From positions 1 through 45,246 of the forward strand of contig JBFJVZ010000005.1 in the NCBI GenBank assembly GCA_041623895.1: DNA of 45,246 nucleotides, written 5' to 3'. Made by a program: the position numbers and the translations under genes. Under the pieces are notes generated by a model, which was not told the DNA's origin, made no database searches, and saw only the letters and a program-made list of their open reading frames with translations. Origin of the DNA: JBFJVZ01 sp041623895 (lineage in GTDB: Bacteria; Planctomycetota; Planctomycetia; Pirellulales; Pirellulaceae). Positions 8,742 through 17,320 of this stretch are shown one piece after another. Within the stretch, counting starts at the first letter, position 1; the number at the start of each line of letters is the position of its first letter.

Positions 8742-10103
8742 ATGAAATCTTCCACTCCCAGCATCCGCCGCAACTTGCAAGCCAGCGCTGTCGACGGGGC
8801 CGCCTATGGCGGGATGGTTGGTTTGGGGGAAACCTATTTGGCGCCCTTCGCGTTGGCGATTGGGATGGGAGAGGTCTCCGCCGGTTTGGTGGCCAGCCTG
8901 CCGATGGTTGCCGGCGGGACCTTGCAATTGATTTCGCTCCGCGCGGTGCGTTGGATCGGTTCGGAAAAGCGTTGGATTCTGCTCAGTGCAACGCTGCAGG
9001 CTCTCACCTTTATGCCGCTGGTGTACGCGGGCATCATTGGGGAAATGCCGCTGTTTGGCTTGATGCTGGTTGCCTCGATCTACTGGGGTGCAGGGTTGGC
9101 CACCGGTCCGGCTTGGAATTCCTGGATTGAGACCGTCGTGCCGATTGGCGTTCGCGCACGGTACTTCGCTGCCCGTAGCAAACTTGCACACCTGACCACG
9201 CTGGCAGGATTCATGATCGGCGGCACGATTCTGACGGTCGGTGGACGGATGGATCACCAGTGCCAGGCTTTCGCCGTCATGTTTGCCATCGCCGGAATTT
9301 TGCGTTTGTGCTCCGTATACGCTCTGGCACAGCACCAACCCGTTGATCGGCGTCGCACGGTAATCATGGACGGTACACTCAATCAACCGCACGTCATCCG
9401 CAAATCATTCGTTCATGGCGGACGGTTGTTGTTGTTTCTGGTGGTCCTGCAAGGCATGGTGCAGTTGTCGGGGCCGTTTTTTACTCCCTTCATGCTCACC
9501 GAACTTGGTTTCAGCTACGCTCAGTTCGTCACTTTGATTTCGATCAGCTTCATTGCCAAGGTCTTGTCGCTGTCGATGTGGGGGCGATTGAGCCAACTTA
9601 GTAGCGCCAAAATCTTGTTGTGGATCGGGGCTGTCGGCGTTGTCCCGATGTCGTCCCTGTGGATCGTTTCGCAGCAATATGTCTGGCTGATGTGCGTGCA
9701 AGCGTTCAGTGGAGTGATGTGGGCCGCCTATGAGCTGGGATTTTTCCTGATGTTTTTTGAAGCCTTGCCAAGGGAGAAAAGGATTCGGATGCTGACGATT
9801 TATAACTTCGCCAACACGCTTGCCATTTGCGCGGGCGCGACAATGGGAGCGTGGATACTGCATCATTACGGGGCAACCACGAAGGGTTATTTGACGCTGT
9901 TCGGGTTGTCATCTGTTGGCCGCGTTTTCGCATTGATGGTGCTGGCAAGTGCCAGCCTGGCGTCCGTCCCTGTGTTTGGAATTGGCATTCGAGTGTTGGG
10001 GCTTCGCCCGGCAAGCGGATCGGTCGACGCACCCGTGTTGCCAAGTTTCCACGAGGACGAAAATCCAGGCGAAACAACTTCGCCCGTGCCAGCCATCCAG
10101 TGA
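8742..10103 (+). CDS. MFS transporter
   Basis: The protein has about 453 residues and about 12 hydrophobic segments. A small N-terminal cytoplasmic part is followed by an MFS-like arrangement, including GAGLATGPAWNSWIE between helices 4 and 5 and a long loop near mid-protein. The specificity motif A is degenerate. GTG 8736 is a rival start with slightly better spacing from gggtgg. It lies 77 bp after the FGase gene on the same strand, so it may export or import the product or substrate of the ligase block. That link is only positional. Confidence 0.75.
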   Translation: MKSSTPSIRRNLQASAVDGAAYGGMVGLGETYLAPFALAIGMGEVSAGLVASLPMVAGGTLQLISLRAVRWIGSEKRWILLSATLQALTFMPLVYAGIIGEMPLFGLMLVASIYWGAGLATGPAWNSWIETVVPIGVRARYFAARSKLAHLTTLAGFMIGGTILTVGGRMDHQCQAFAVMFAIAGILRLCSVYALAQHQPVDRRRTVIMDGTLNQPHVIRKSFVHGGRLLLFLVVLQGMVQLSGPFFTPFMLTELGFSYAQFVTLISISFIAKVLSLSMWGRLSQLSSAKILLWIGAVGVVPMSSLWIVSQQYVWLMCVQAFSGVMWAAYELGFFLMFFEALPREKRIRMLTIYNFANTLAICAGATMGAWILHHYGATTKGYLTLFGLSSVGRVFALMVLASASLASVPVFGIGIRVLGLRPASGSVDAPVLPSFHEDENPGETTSPVPAIQ

Positions 10104-10178
10104 CCGCAAAGCCCATACCTCACCGCGTCATTAGTCGTAATGGCGCGCTGAAGCGAGCAAGGCGCGCGATCGTGCACG

Positions 10179-10349
10179 CTACGATTTCTTGCTCGTCTTG
10201 ACATGCACTGCGGCAACCACCTGCCGAATTTTTTGTTGGCTACCACATTGGGGGCACTTCGGTTTCGGCTGGCGGTCATGCTCGTCAAATGTCTGCTTGA
10301 CGGTAAATTGTTTGTGACACTTTTCACATTCAAATTCGTAATATGCCAT
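10179..10349 (-). CDS. Small FmdB-like zinc-ribbon protein
   Basis: The protein has 56 residues, beginning MAYYEFECEKCHKQF and containing KCPQCGSQ. The two CxxC pairs form a zinc ribbon of the FmdB/putative regulatory family, whose members usually start M-x-x-Y-E-F/Y-x-C. An aaaggagc Shine-Dalgarno sequence sits about 8 nt upstream of the ATG. The C terminus is short and basic. The role of the family is unclear. FmdB was named from regulation of formamidase genes. Confidence 0.75.
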   Translation of the reverse strand: MAYYEFECEKCHKQFTVKQTFDEHDRQPKPKCPQCGSQQKIRQVVAAVHVKTSKKS

Positions 10350-10422
10350 CGTCATGCTCCTTTTAGATCATTTCAAAACGGCAATTCTCGTACCGTTTCA
10401 TGTTGTTTCGGCCCCGCAGATC

Positions 10423-10578
10423 TTATTCAGGTGTGACCTGCGGCCCATTTTCGACACGAAGTGCACGATCGGTGAAATTGGCAATGCGGGAGGCTTCGAG
10501 CCGTGTGACATAACGGTTGAGCTTGCCGCCCAGGGTGACGACGCCGTCTTTGACAGTTCGGCCGCGACTCGCAATTCG
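10423..10578 (-). pseudogene. Possible truncated BON-domain remnant
   Basis: An open stretch without a good start encodes TVKDGVVTLGGKLNRYVTRL followed by a segment ending in RVENGPQVTPE. The DGVVTLGG core is typical of BON domains (OsmY-type envelope-binding modules). The N-terminal half of such a domain is missing, and a stop codon lies just upstream in frame. It may be a decayed gene. The identification rests on one motif. Confidence 0.4.
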
Positions 10579-10606
10579 TTAGCAATTCGTACTCCGGAGC
10601 ATCGGC

Positions 10607-11089
10607 CTACTTCGGTTTTGGGCTAGTGCCGAGTTCAGAATCTGGAATCAGTGTTTGTACGCTCTTGATCTCGCGGGCTTCATGGTCTCCCAACAGATCC
10701 ACGAACGCTTCCACTTCTTGGATGGCTCGCTGCCAGGAAACGAACGGCGGATCCAGCTGAGTAAGGCGATCCATCAGATCATCGAGTTGAGCCAACAGTC
10801 GCGCGCGGTCGCGCGATGACTGTTTACCCATCGCGTTGGCTTTGCGGGTGGAGGCCAGATGCGAACTTGCGATCTCTGCGACCATCTCATCTTCTCGATC
10901 AAAATGCGCGACCAGCCACCTGCGGAGCGGTTTCAGTCTGGTTGCTGTCTCGCCGAAATGAGGATCCCCCATTTGCGCCAGTTCGTACATCCATTTGCGG
11001 ATTTCAGCGATGCATGTCTCGAACTCACGGTGCTCGGATTGCCAGTCTTGATAGATCGCAGAAAGCGGTCGGTTTGAGCTCGTGTTCAT
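10607..11089 (-). CDS. Hemerythrin-like HHE-domain protein
   Basis: The protein has 160 all-helical residues from ATG 11089. An upstream in-frame extension to 11206 reads as non-coding. Candidate di-iron ligands appear in the expected order: His20 in SEHREFE, His62 and Glu66 in HFDRED, and a C-terminal DHEAREI. Hemerythrin-like proteins bind O2, NO or iron, and some act as sensors. The protein is cytoplasmic, with no signal peptide. No partner gene is obvious. Confidence 0.65.
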   Translation of the reverse strand: MNTSSNRPLSAIYQDWQSEHREFETCIAEIRKWMYELAQMGDPHFGETATRLKPLRRWLVAHFDREDEMVAEIASSHLASTRKANAMGKQSSRDRARLLAQLDDLMDRLTQLDPPFVSWQRAIQEVEAFVDLLGDHEAREIKSVQTLIPDSELGTSPKPK

Positions 11090-11185
11090 CTCACGCCTCG
11101 AAGGATTGTTTGCTGAGCTTGATTGATATGACTTGCACTTTAGCCAAAGCGGACAAAACGCTAGCGCATTTTCAGATATCTCGTT

Positions 11186-11231
11186 GGCCAGGACTTGTCC
11201 TGGCAATAATGCGCCAGGACAAGTCCTGGCC
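11186..11231. repeat. Perfect 19-bp inverted repeat
   Basis: Positions 11186-11204 (ggccaggacttgtcctggc) are exactly complementary to 11213-11231 around an 8-nt loop. Each arm is itself nearly palindromic, so the DNA could form a four-armed structure. It sits between the stop of alpha-glucan phosphorylase and the hemerythrin-like gene, both on the minus strand. No T run follows. It resembles a dispersed planctomycete repeat. Confidence 0.85.
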
Positions 11232-11264
11232 TACCGATGATCCCACATCAATGATGAAATTGCT

Positions 11265-13025
11265 CTAGCTGATTGCACCTTCGGCTCTTTTTGCCATTGC
11301 CGTTGTGAAACGATTGTGGGCCAAGTCCGTACCCGTTACCGATGGGCTGATCAGGTAGGCCTTCACCATGTATTCATACAGCATGCGTTGCGTATTGAAA
11401 AAGGAGCCATTCACGGCAATCGCGTGTCGCATCACATCGATGAATCCAACGCGATTGTTGTAAAACATTGGAACGACGGCGTCCTCAAGTTTCTGGTACA
11501 GCGAGTCTGCATTGGCACCATAGACATGTTGATCGCGTTGGCCAATCGCCCAACCCGTCAGCCCTTCCATGCACCCCTCGATCCACCAACCGTCCAAAAC
11601 ACTCAGCGAAGGCACTCCGTTCAGTGCTGCCTTCATCCCGCTGGTGCCGGATGCCTCCATCGGCGGTTCCGGTGTATTCAGCCAGACATCGACCGCGGAA
11701 GTCAACATGGCCGCAAGGTGTTGTTCGTAGTTTGGCAGGTAGACGACGGCGATGTCGTTACCCAGCCGCTTGGCAGCCTCAAAGATCTGTTGAATGACGG
11801 CTTTTCCAGGCTCGTCCCTGGCGTGTGCTTTTCCGGCAAATACGATTTGCAGGCGGCCGATGTCCGTACTGATTCGCCGCAGCCGCTCGATGTCCTCGAA
11901 GATTAAGGCGGCTCGTTTGTAACTGGTGGCGCGCCGTCCAAATCCCAACGTTAGCACGTCGGCATCGAAACCCGCGTTGGATTGTCGGTTGACAAAGTCG
12001 ATCAGTGTTCGCTTGGCGTCTTGATGAGCCAGCCACAAATCGTTGTCGGCAATCCCCAACGCATATCGGAGGCTGAAATTGTCTTCACGCCAGCCCCTGA
12101 TGTAACGATCAAACAATTCAGCCATCGGCCGCGAAACCCAAGTGGCCGCATGTACGCCGTTGGTAATGGCATCCACCTGGTACTGAGCGAACATCTGCTG
12201 GGAGACTTCACTGTGCTTTTTTGCAACGCCATTGACGTAGTGTGACAGAGCAAGTGCCAGATAAGTCATGTTCAACTGTCCGGCATGGCAGATGGCATCG
12301 GTGATGCCGCATTCGTCACGATGTCCGAGAACGTCTTCGACAAGCTGCAAATCGAAGGCGTCGTGTCCGGCCACGACTGGTGTGTGGGTCGTAAAAACGC
12401 AGCGCTCGCGGACGATTTTGATGTCATCGTCGGTGATCTCCGTGCGGCCTTGCCTCTCGCGCACTTCGCGCAACAGTTCGATAGTCAACAGCGAGGCATG
12501 ACCTTCGTTCATATGGAAACGCTGGATGGAGTCATGCCCGAGGGCCCTCAGCATCCGCACGCCGCCAATCCCCAAGATTACCTCCTGAGAAAGACGATAT
12601 CGCTTGTCGCCACCATACAACTGGCCTGTCAGTTGGCGATGCTCGGAGGCATTCTCTGGCAGATCGGTGTCCAGAAAATAAACGGGGACTGTGAATCCGC
12701 CCGTCGAGGTCACATCGTATTTCCAGGCAGTCACGGCGACTTCTTTGCCTTCGATCGTTACTCTTGACGTCACGCCGGTTGGGACCAGGAAGTCGTCGAG
12801 TTGCCAATGCACGACTTCCTCCGTCTGCCGCCCGACCGCATCGAGTCGCTGAAAAAAATAACCCCGGCGGGCCAACAGCGTCACCGCCACCAGCGGCAGC
12901 TGCATATCCGCCGCCGATCGAACGGTGTCTCCGGCAAGAATTCCAAGCCCACCTGAATAGGTCGGAACATTCGGATCGACGGCGATCTCCATCGATAAAT
13001 ACGCGACCCGAGATTGGCTGTTCAT
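11265..13025 (-). CDS. glgP: Alpha-glucan (glycogen/maltodextrin) phosphorylase, short form
   Basis: The protein has 586 residues of the GT35 family, the compact type lacking the long N-terminal extension of E. coli or muscle enzymes (about 800 residues). Visible signatures are YLSMEIAVDPNVPTYSGGLG at the start, HMNEGHASLL, and the pyridoxal-phosphate site EASGTSGMKAALNG with Lys465. It phosphorolyses alpha-1,4-glucans to glucose-1-phosphate in the cytoplasm. The ATG overlaps the stop of a small upstream reading frame as ATGA. No other glycogen gene is in the window. Confidence 0.92.
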   Translation of the reverse strand: MNSQSRVAYLSMEIAVDPNVPTYSGGLGILAGDTVRSAADMQLPLVAVTLLARRGYFFQRLDAVGRQTEEVVHWQLDDFLVPTGVTSRVTIEGKEVAVTAWKYDVTSTGGFTVPVYFLDTDLPENASEHRQLTGQLYGGDKRYRLSQEVILGIGGVRMLRALGHDSIQRFHMNEGHASLLTIELLREVRERQGRTEITDDDIKIVRERCVFTTHTPVVAGHDAFDLQLVEDVLGHRDECGITDAICHAGQLNMTYLALALSHYVNGVAKKHSEVSQQMFAQYQVDAITNGVHAATWVSRPMAELFDRYIRGWREDNFSLRYALGIADNDLWLAHQDAKRTLIDFVNRQSNAGFDADVLTLGFGRRATSYKRAALIFEDIERLRRISTDIGRLQIVFAGKAHARDEPGKAVIQQIFEAAKRLGNDIAVVYLPNYEQHLAAMLTSAVDVWLNTPEPPMEASGTSGMKAALNGVPSLSVLDGWWIEGCMEGLTGWAIGQRDQHVYGANADSLYQKLEDAVVPMFYNNRVGFIDVMRHAIAVNGSFFNTQRMLYEYMVKAYLISPSVTGTDLAHNRFTTAMAKRAEGAIS

Positions 13026-13240
13026 CCCGTTGCCGGCTTGCCCATCGACAACCGGTCATCGCCGCCGAACGGACCCGAAGTACTTACCGGCTTGACTGGA
13101 TGATCGGTCTCTTTTGATGTCAAGCGGCCACCGGATTCGGACTGACACGTGTCCGATTCCTCACCTCCGTCGCGGTCGGGAAGAACCCAAAAGTCCTCGA
13201 CCCCATGAACGTTGCGAATACAAATCGGCACTATTTTCAT
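13022..13240 (-). CDS. Possible small protein coupled to alpha-glucan phosphorylase
   Basis: This is a 72-residue frame beginning MKIVPICIRNVHGVEDFW with a polar, probably disordered C terminus. It ends in an ATGA overlap with the phosphorylase start, and its own ATG overlaps the stop of another small frame upstream in the same manner. No family is recognised. Coding status rests on these overlaps and on unremarkable codon use, so it remains tentative. Confidence 0.3.
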   Translation of the reverse strand: MKIVPICIRNVHGVEDFWVLPDRDGGEESDTCQSESGGRLTSKETDHPVKPVSTSGPFGGDDRLSMGKPATG

Positions 13241-13521
13241 CTTCGGCCTCGCAGAAAAGGACAACCGCACGAATGAACGAGCAAAATGAGTGCCACTGGG
13301 GCACGTACGCCGAGCGTATCAGGAAGAAAAAACAGCCCCCATCGGAGCAAGAGCCCGGGCACAACAATTGCGACGAGTCCTGCGCGATATTTCCGATTGA
13401 TTGGCGTTGGCGGAGCAATAATTTGAGCGGTTTGAACGGCTTCGAGCGAGGAAACTGCCACGCTTGCGGAGAAGGAGTGCGCACTGCCGCACCAATTGCT
13501 CAAAAGTGGCCAAAAACGCAC
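13237..13521 (-). CDS. Possible small membrane protein
   Basis: This is a frame of up to 94 codons with a GTG start at 13521. Its C-terminal half has two hydrophobic stretches (around AGLVAIVVPGLLLRWGLFFL and APVALILLV), compatible with two membrane spans. It overlaps the next frame by ATGA. Other frames are also open here, so this could be chance. No family is recognised. Confidence 0.28.
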   Translation of the reverse strand: MRFWPLLSNWCGSAHSFSASVAVSSLEAVQTAQIIAPPTPINRKYRAGLVAIVVPGLLLRWGLFFLPDTLGVRAPVALILLVHSCGCPFLRGRR

Positions 13522-13680
13522 ATCCGACCGCTAAAGATTGAATCTTCCAGGGAACCGCTAATTACAAAGGCTACGACTCGGAGTCGGTGACGGAATTACA
13601 ACTGCAGAGCCTGGATGAAATCGACTTTGATCGAGCACAGGGAAAGATCACCCGGTTTTCTCCGCTCGTTCGCTTTCCTA
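13522..13680. other. Interval with no confident gene
   Basis: A plus-strand frame entering near 13547 reads like protein (NYKGYDSESVTELQLQSLDE) but lacks a clear start and runs antisense into the end of the hybrid kinase gene. It may be the tail of a decayed gene. I see no hairpin or promoter. Confidence 0.3.
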
Positions 13681-15786
13681 TCAGCGACCGCGGATTAAAT
13701 TCTCGATGGCGGCCTGAAGCTCACGAAGACGGATCGGCTTAGCGACGTAACCATCCATTCCCGCCGCCAGGCACTTGTCGCGGTCGCCCTTCATGGCGTG
13801 CGCGGTCAGTGCCACGATCGGCGTGTGCGTGCCCGTCGTCTGTTCGCGTGCTCGAATCGCAGCCGTTGCTTGCAAACCGTCCATTTCTGGCATTTGAACG
13901 TCCATCAGAATCAGGTCATATTCGTTGACCTCGCTCATTCTGACTGCTTCGGCGCCATTATTGGCGATGGCCAAACTATGACCCCACCTCTGCAACAGCC
14001 CTTGCGCCAACTTTTGATTGGTCACACTGTCCTCCGCCAGCAGAATACGCAGCGGCCGAACTCTGAACGCTTCAGTTGTCGTCGTTGCCGGTTCTTGTTC
14101 GATCACTTCGATTGCTAGCGCTGACAGGATGGCCTTCAACAGATCTGACTGTTTAACCGGTTTGAAGACACAAGCCGATGCACCACGTCGATGCGCGCGA
14201 TCGATGTCGTCTCCAGCCGTCAACATTGCCACCATGACGATGTCGGGGTTGGTCTGCCTGACTTTTTCCAGTGGTGTAACGCCATCGGTTTCGGGCATCG
14301 CCACATCACACACCAGTAACTGAAACGGCCGCCCCCGCTGAATCGCCTCTCCGAGACGATCGCAAGCGTCGTCCACGCTAGACACAGCGGTTGGTTTAAG
14401 TCCCCAGTTGGCCAGCATTGCTTCCAGGATTTGGCGACTGGTGGCATTGTCATCCACGACCAGAACTTGCATGCCGCGTAGCCGACGACGCTGATTGCTG
14501 GGAAACGTATCGTTGTCCTCGTGGCCAAGCCGCAGGCCGACACTGAAGTGAAACGTGGAACCTTTGCCGACAGTGCTTTCGACCGAAATTTGACCGTTCA
14601 TCATGTCGACCAGCCGCGACGAGATCGTCAGCCCCAAACCGGTACCTCCAAATCGGCGAGTCATTGTCGAGTCGGCCTGTTCAAAGGCATCAAAAATTGC
14701 CTCACATTTATGGGGTGGGATCCCGACTCCCGTGTCACTGATCGCAAATTGCAAGACAACCGCATTGCTGTCACGCGAATCAACTTCGATGGTCAGCACT
14801 ACTTCCCCTTGCTTAGTGAACTTGATGGCATTGCCGACAAGATTGACGATGATTTGGCGCAACCTGCCTTCATCACCAATCAATGCATCGGGGACCTGCG
14901 GGGCAATTTGGTATGCCAACTCAAGGCCTTTGCCGTGCGCCCGAATGGCCAGACTGCGCATCGTGTCACCGATCAGCTCGCGCAACAAGAATGGCGCGCA
15001 TTCCAAGCTCAGACGCCCTGCTTCGATCTTTGAAAAGTCCAGAATATCGTTAATGATCCCTAGCAGGGACTCGCCCGAATCAAGAATTGTTTCCACGTAT
15101 TCTCGTTGTGACGGAGACAAATCGGTATCGCGGAGCAGTTCGCTCATGCCAATCACTGCATTCATTGGCGTGCGGATTTCATGGCTCATGTTCGCCAAAA
15201 ACTCACTTTTGGCCTGATTGGCAGCTTCCGCAGTTTCTTTTGCCTCCCGCAGCGCTTTGATCGACAGGCTCCGCTCCGTCACGTCCCAGAGTAAGGCCTG
15301 AATCCCGATCACGCGGCCAACTGAATTTCGCACAGGTGACCTGACCACCTGCAGGTAGCGGACCCGCCCATCGATTTCGATCTCTTCGACTTTCTCCAGT
15401 AACTCGCCCGTCTCGATCACGCGTTTGTCGCTGGCCTGGTATTGGTCGGCCAAAAGCTTGGGGAAAAAATCGTAATCGGACTTGCCAATGATCTGCTCAG
15501 CCGACTGCCGGACTAAATCACAGAATGACTTGTTAACAAGAACAATGCGACCTTGCGTGTCTTTGCGGAGGACGGCAACCGGCAGATGTTCGACGAGCGA
15601 AGCATACAGCGATTGGGAGTCTTTCAACGCGCTCTCGATAGAGGCATCATGCAGCGATTGCAGATACCGCCCAAATAGCTTGATCAGACCAAACAAGCGA
15701 GCAAGGGTGTTCCGTATCGCCCGGATCAGGGATGTACCCCGCGCAGTAGCGCAGCGAACGCGATTCGAATAGAGCAGTGCAATCAC
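13681..15786 (-). CDS. Hybrid histidine kinase: PAS-HisKA-HATPase-REC-REC
   Basis: The protein has up to 701 residues and no membrane segment, so it senses a cytoplasmic signal. A PAS domain (about 55-180) precedes the HisKA box NMSHEIRTPMNAVIG with phospho-His202. The HATPase follows, with N-box VGNAIKFTK and G-boxes DTGVGIPP and GGTGLGLT. Two receivers come after it: REC1 with Asp in CDVAMPETDG and REC2 with Asp in MDVQMPEMDG. The order suggests a BarA/TorS-like phosphorelay, though no HPt domain is seen in the protein. The GTG start at 15786 is uncertain, because the first 45 residues are poorly conserved-looking. No cognate output regulator is adjacent. Confidence 0.9.
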   Translation of the reverse strand: MIALLYSNRVRCATARGTSLIRAIRNTLARLFGLIKLFGRYLQSLHDASIESALKDSQSLYASLVEHLPVAVLRKDTQGRIVLVNKSFCDLVRQSAEQIIGKSDYDFFPKLLADQYQASDKRVIETGELLEKVEEIEIDGRVRYLQVVRSPVRNSVGRVIGIQALLWDVTERSLSIKALREAKETAEAANQAKSEFLANMSHEIRTPMNAVIGMSELLRDTDLSPSQREYVETILDSGESLLGIINDILDFSKIEAGRLSLECAPFLLRELIGDTMRSLAIRAHGKGLELAYQIAPQVPDALIGDEGRLRQIIVNLVGNAIKFTKQGEVVLTIEVDSRDSNAVVLQFAISDTGVGIPPHKCEAIFDAFEQADSTMTRRFGGTGLGLTISSRLVDMMNGQISVESTVGKGSTFHFSVGLRLGHEDNDTFPSNQRRRLRGMQVLVVDDNATSRQILEAMLANWGLKPTAVSSVDDACDRLGEAIQRGRPFQLLVCDVAMPETDGVTPLEKVRQTNPDIVMVAMLTAGDDIDRAHRRGASACVFKPVKQSDLLKAILSALAIEVIEQEPATTTTEAFRVRPLRILLAEDSVTNQKLAQGLLQRWGHSLAIANNGAEAVRMSEVNEYDLILMDVQMPEMDGLQATAAIRAREQTTGTHTPIVALTAHAMKGDRDKCLAAGMDGYVAKPIRLRELQAAIENLIRGR

Positions 15787-16332
15787 CAGTCAAAACCTCG
15801 AGACATTACCGCGAGCAAATGCCTCTACAACAACGATGCCGGTGCAAACGAGCTCCAGAAAGGACTCACCTGACGCCTAAGAAACGCTCTCTGGTGAATT
15901 CGGCGGCCAACGGGCAGTTGGAGGGTGTGAACTTTCTGCTCCAGCCAGACGGGGCGCACCCGGCTGGCAGCAATGAAAATCCTTAATACATTGATGCATA
16001 GAACACGCCTCCTCGTTGCCAAGTAAGGCGAAGATACCGTTGCCGCATAATCTGTGCCGACGCCTTACTCACGCAACGTCTGCTCCCGCACCGACTGTTA
16101 GATTATCCGGAAATCAACGCACATTTCTGCTTTCACAGTGGAAAGCGTATCGCGCCGATTCGTGCAGAATGAAACAAAATGGAAAACGATTTTCCGCGCT
16201 CATAGCAAAAAACTTTCCAGCAAGCTTGGTAGCCGTCGGAGCGTCGAATGCCCCCGCACTCGATCACGCCGGGGTCCCTGACCGGCACACGGCGCTCGCA
16301 GCCGCAATCGGGATTCTGCCAACAGCCACGTG
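15787..16332. other. 546-bp interval without a recognised gene
   Basis: Short frames here look random. One inverted repeat, agtaaggcg at 16022-16030 against 16061-16069, has a 30-nt loop and could be structured RNA or a repeat remnant. I found no tRNA-like cloverleaf or recognisable promoter. Confidence 0.5.
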
Positions 16333-16632
16333 TCAATCGTCGTAATCGTCATCCATGCGTTTGCCGCCGCGTTTGTTGTTCTTTGCTCGTTGGACCGTGA
16401 TCACGGGATCGATGCCGCGTCGATCAACGACTTCACAATCCTCCGGCCAAGCAACGTCATCGATTGTCAAAACGCCACCAGCGGCAATTTCATCTGCCTC
16501 CAGAATGATCTCCTCGGGAAGACAGTCTTCAGGACCCTCGATATGAACACGTTTGATGTGCTGTTGGTAACGTGGCTGTTTGGAACCACCGAAAGTGATT
16601 TTGATCGGTAGCTCTCGCCGGATAAAACTCAT
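16333..16632 (-). CDS. Small protein with L25-C-terminal-like sequence
   Basis: The protein has 99 residues from ATG 16632. Longer starts at 16638 or 16698 would overlap the preceding gene. The stretch LPEEIILEADEIAAGGVLTI, followed by DDVAWPEDCEV and a valine-rich strand, resembles the C-terminal beta domain of long ribosomal protein L25 (TL5/CTC). The N-terminal rRNA-binding domain is absent. The tail is basic then acidic (GGKRMDDDYDD). It may be a stand-alone copy of that fold. It lies 34 bp after the upstream unknown gene and is probably co-transcribed with it. Function unknown. Confidence 0.5.
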   Translation of the reverse strand: MSFIRRELPIKITFGGSKQPRYQQHIKRVHIEGPEDCLPEEIILEADEIAAGGVLTIDDVAWPEDCEVVDRRGIDPVITVQRAKNNKRGGKRMDDDYDD

Positions 16633-16666
16633 GATCATTCCCACAACTGACTTAGGCGACCAAGGA

Positions 16667-17152
16667 TCAGGAATTACGCCATTGCCGGAGTCGGTCAAAG
16701 ATCCATTCTTCGACCCATCCGGACTTGACGTTAGCTGGTTCTACTTTAGTGTTTTGTGACCGCCACTGCTGATGCGATTCCATCTCACTGGTCAGCTTGC
16801 GGACGGCTGCATAATAAGCGCGGTCGACCGCGGCCAGCAGCGGGCGGTTTTCGATCGAATCTGCGGCAACATCACTCGGGAGCACACGAATCGGCTCGAA
16901 GTCATAAAGAAAGTCCTCCGCCGCGACTAGCAAATTGGTGCAGTAGAATGCGAAGATTTCGCCATCGGTACCGCGGGGAATTTTCATGGCGATCGTCGTC
17001 ACCCACTGTTGGTTTTCGTGTTCGTATGCGGTTAACTCGAAACAAATGTCGCCTTGTGATGTCGCCAAGCGACTGGACTGAACGGAAGCGATCAAGTTGC
17101 CGCGAAATTTCAGGCAGTTGTCATCGATGGTAGAGATTTTGTAGTTGTTCAT
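16667..17152 (-). CDS. Hypothetical protein
   Basis: The protein has 161 residues from the ATG opening MNNYKISTIDDNCLKF. A longer frame to 17287 would run through a GC-rich hairpin repeat and is not credible. The composition is that of a soluble mixed alpha/beta protein, with a beta-rich first half and a helical second half (DRAYYAAVRKLTSEMESHQQ). I recognise no family. It precedes the L25-like small gene on the same strand. Confidence 0.6.
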   Translation of the reverse strand: MNNYKISTIDDNCLKFRGNLIASVQSSRLATSQGDICFELTAYEHENQQWVTTIAMKIPRGTDGEIFAFYCTNLLVAAEDFLYDFEPIRVLPSDVAADSIENRPLLAAVDRAYYAAVRKLTSEMESHQQWRSQNTKVEPANVKSGWVEEWIFDRLRQWRNS

Positions 17153-17183
17153 CGTTCTGTCAGTCTTGATTTGACGTCTGAAT

Positions 17184-17262
17184 CGGGAGGGCGAGGTTCC
17201 GGCCGAGCCGCTCATGCCGGATCTTTCGGCTCGGCCGGAGCCTCGCCCGCCTCGCCCTCCCG
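17184..17262. repeat. GC-rich inverted repeat, family GGGAGGGCGA, copy 1
   Basis: The left arm 17184-17210 and right arm 17227-17262 are complementary except for a 9-nt insertion in the right arm, a partial duplication of its own sequence. A second, diverged copy lies at 18825-18896, so the two flank mgtE. No transposase is present, so it looks like a non-autonomous dispersed repeat. Confidence 0.8.
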
Positions 17263-17320
17263 TCAATTCGGTGTTATCAATGCACAAAGTGTGCCGTACC
17301 GTTCCGGTCAGCTGAGAAAT

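Noticed and set aside
17281..17297. Minus-strand sigma-54-like site before the unknown gene at 17152
   Set aside because: GG and GC spacing fit, but there are at least three departures from consensus, and the leader would run through a repeat hairpin.
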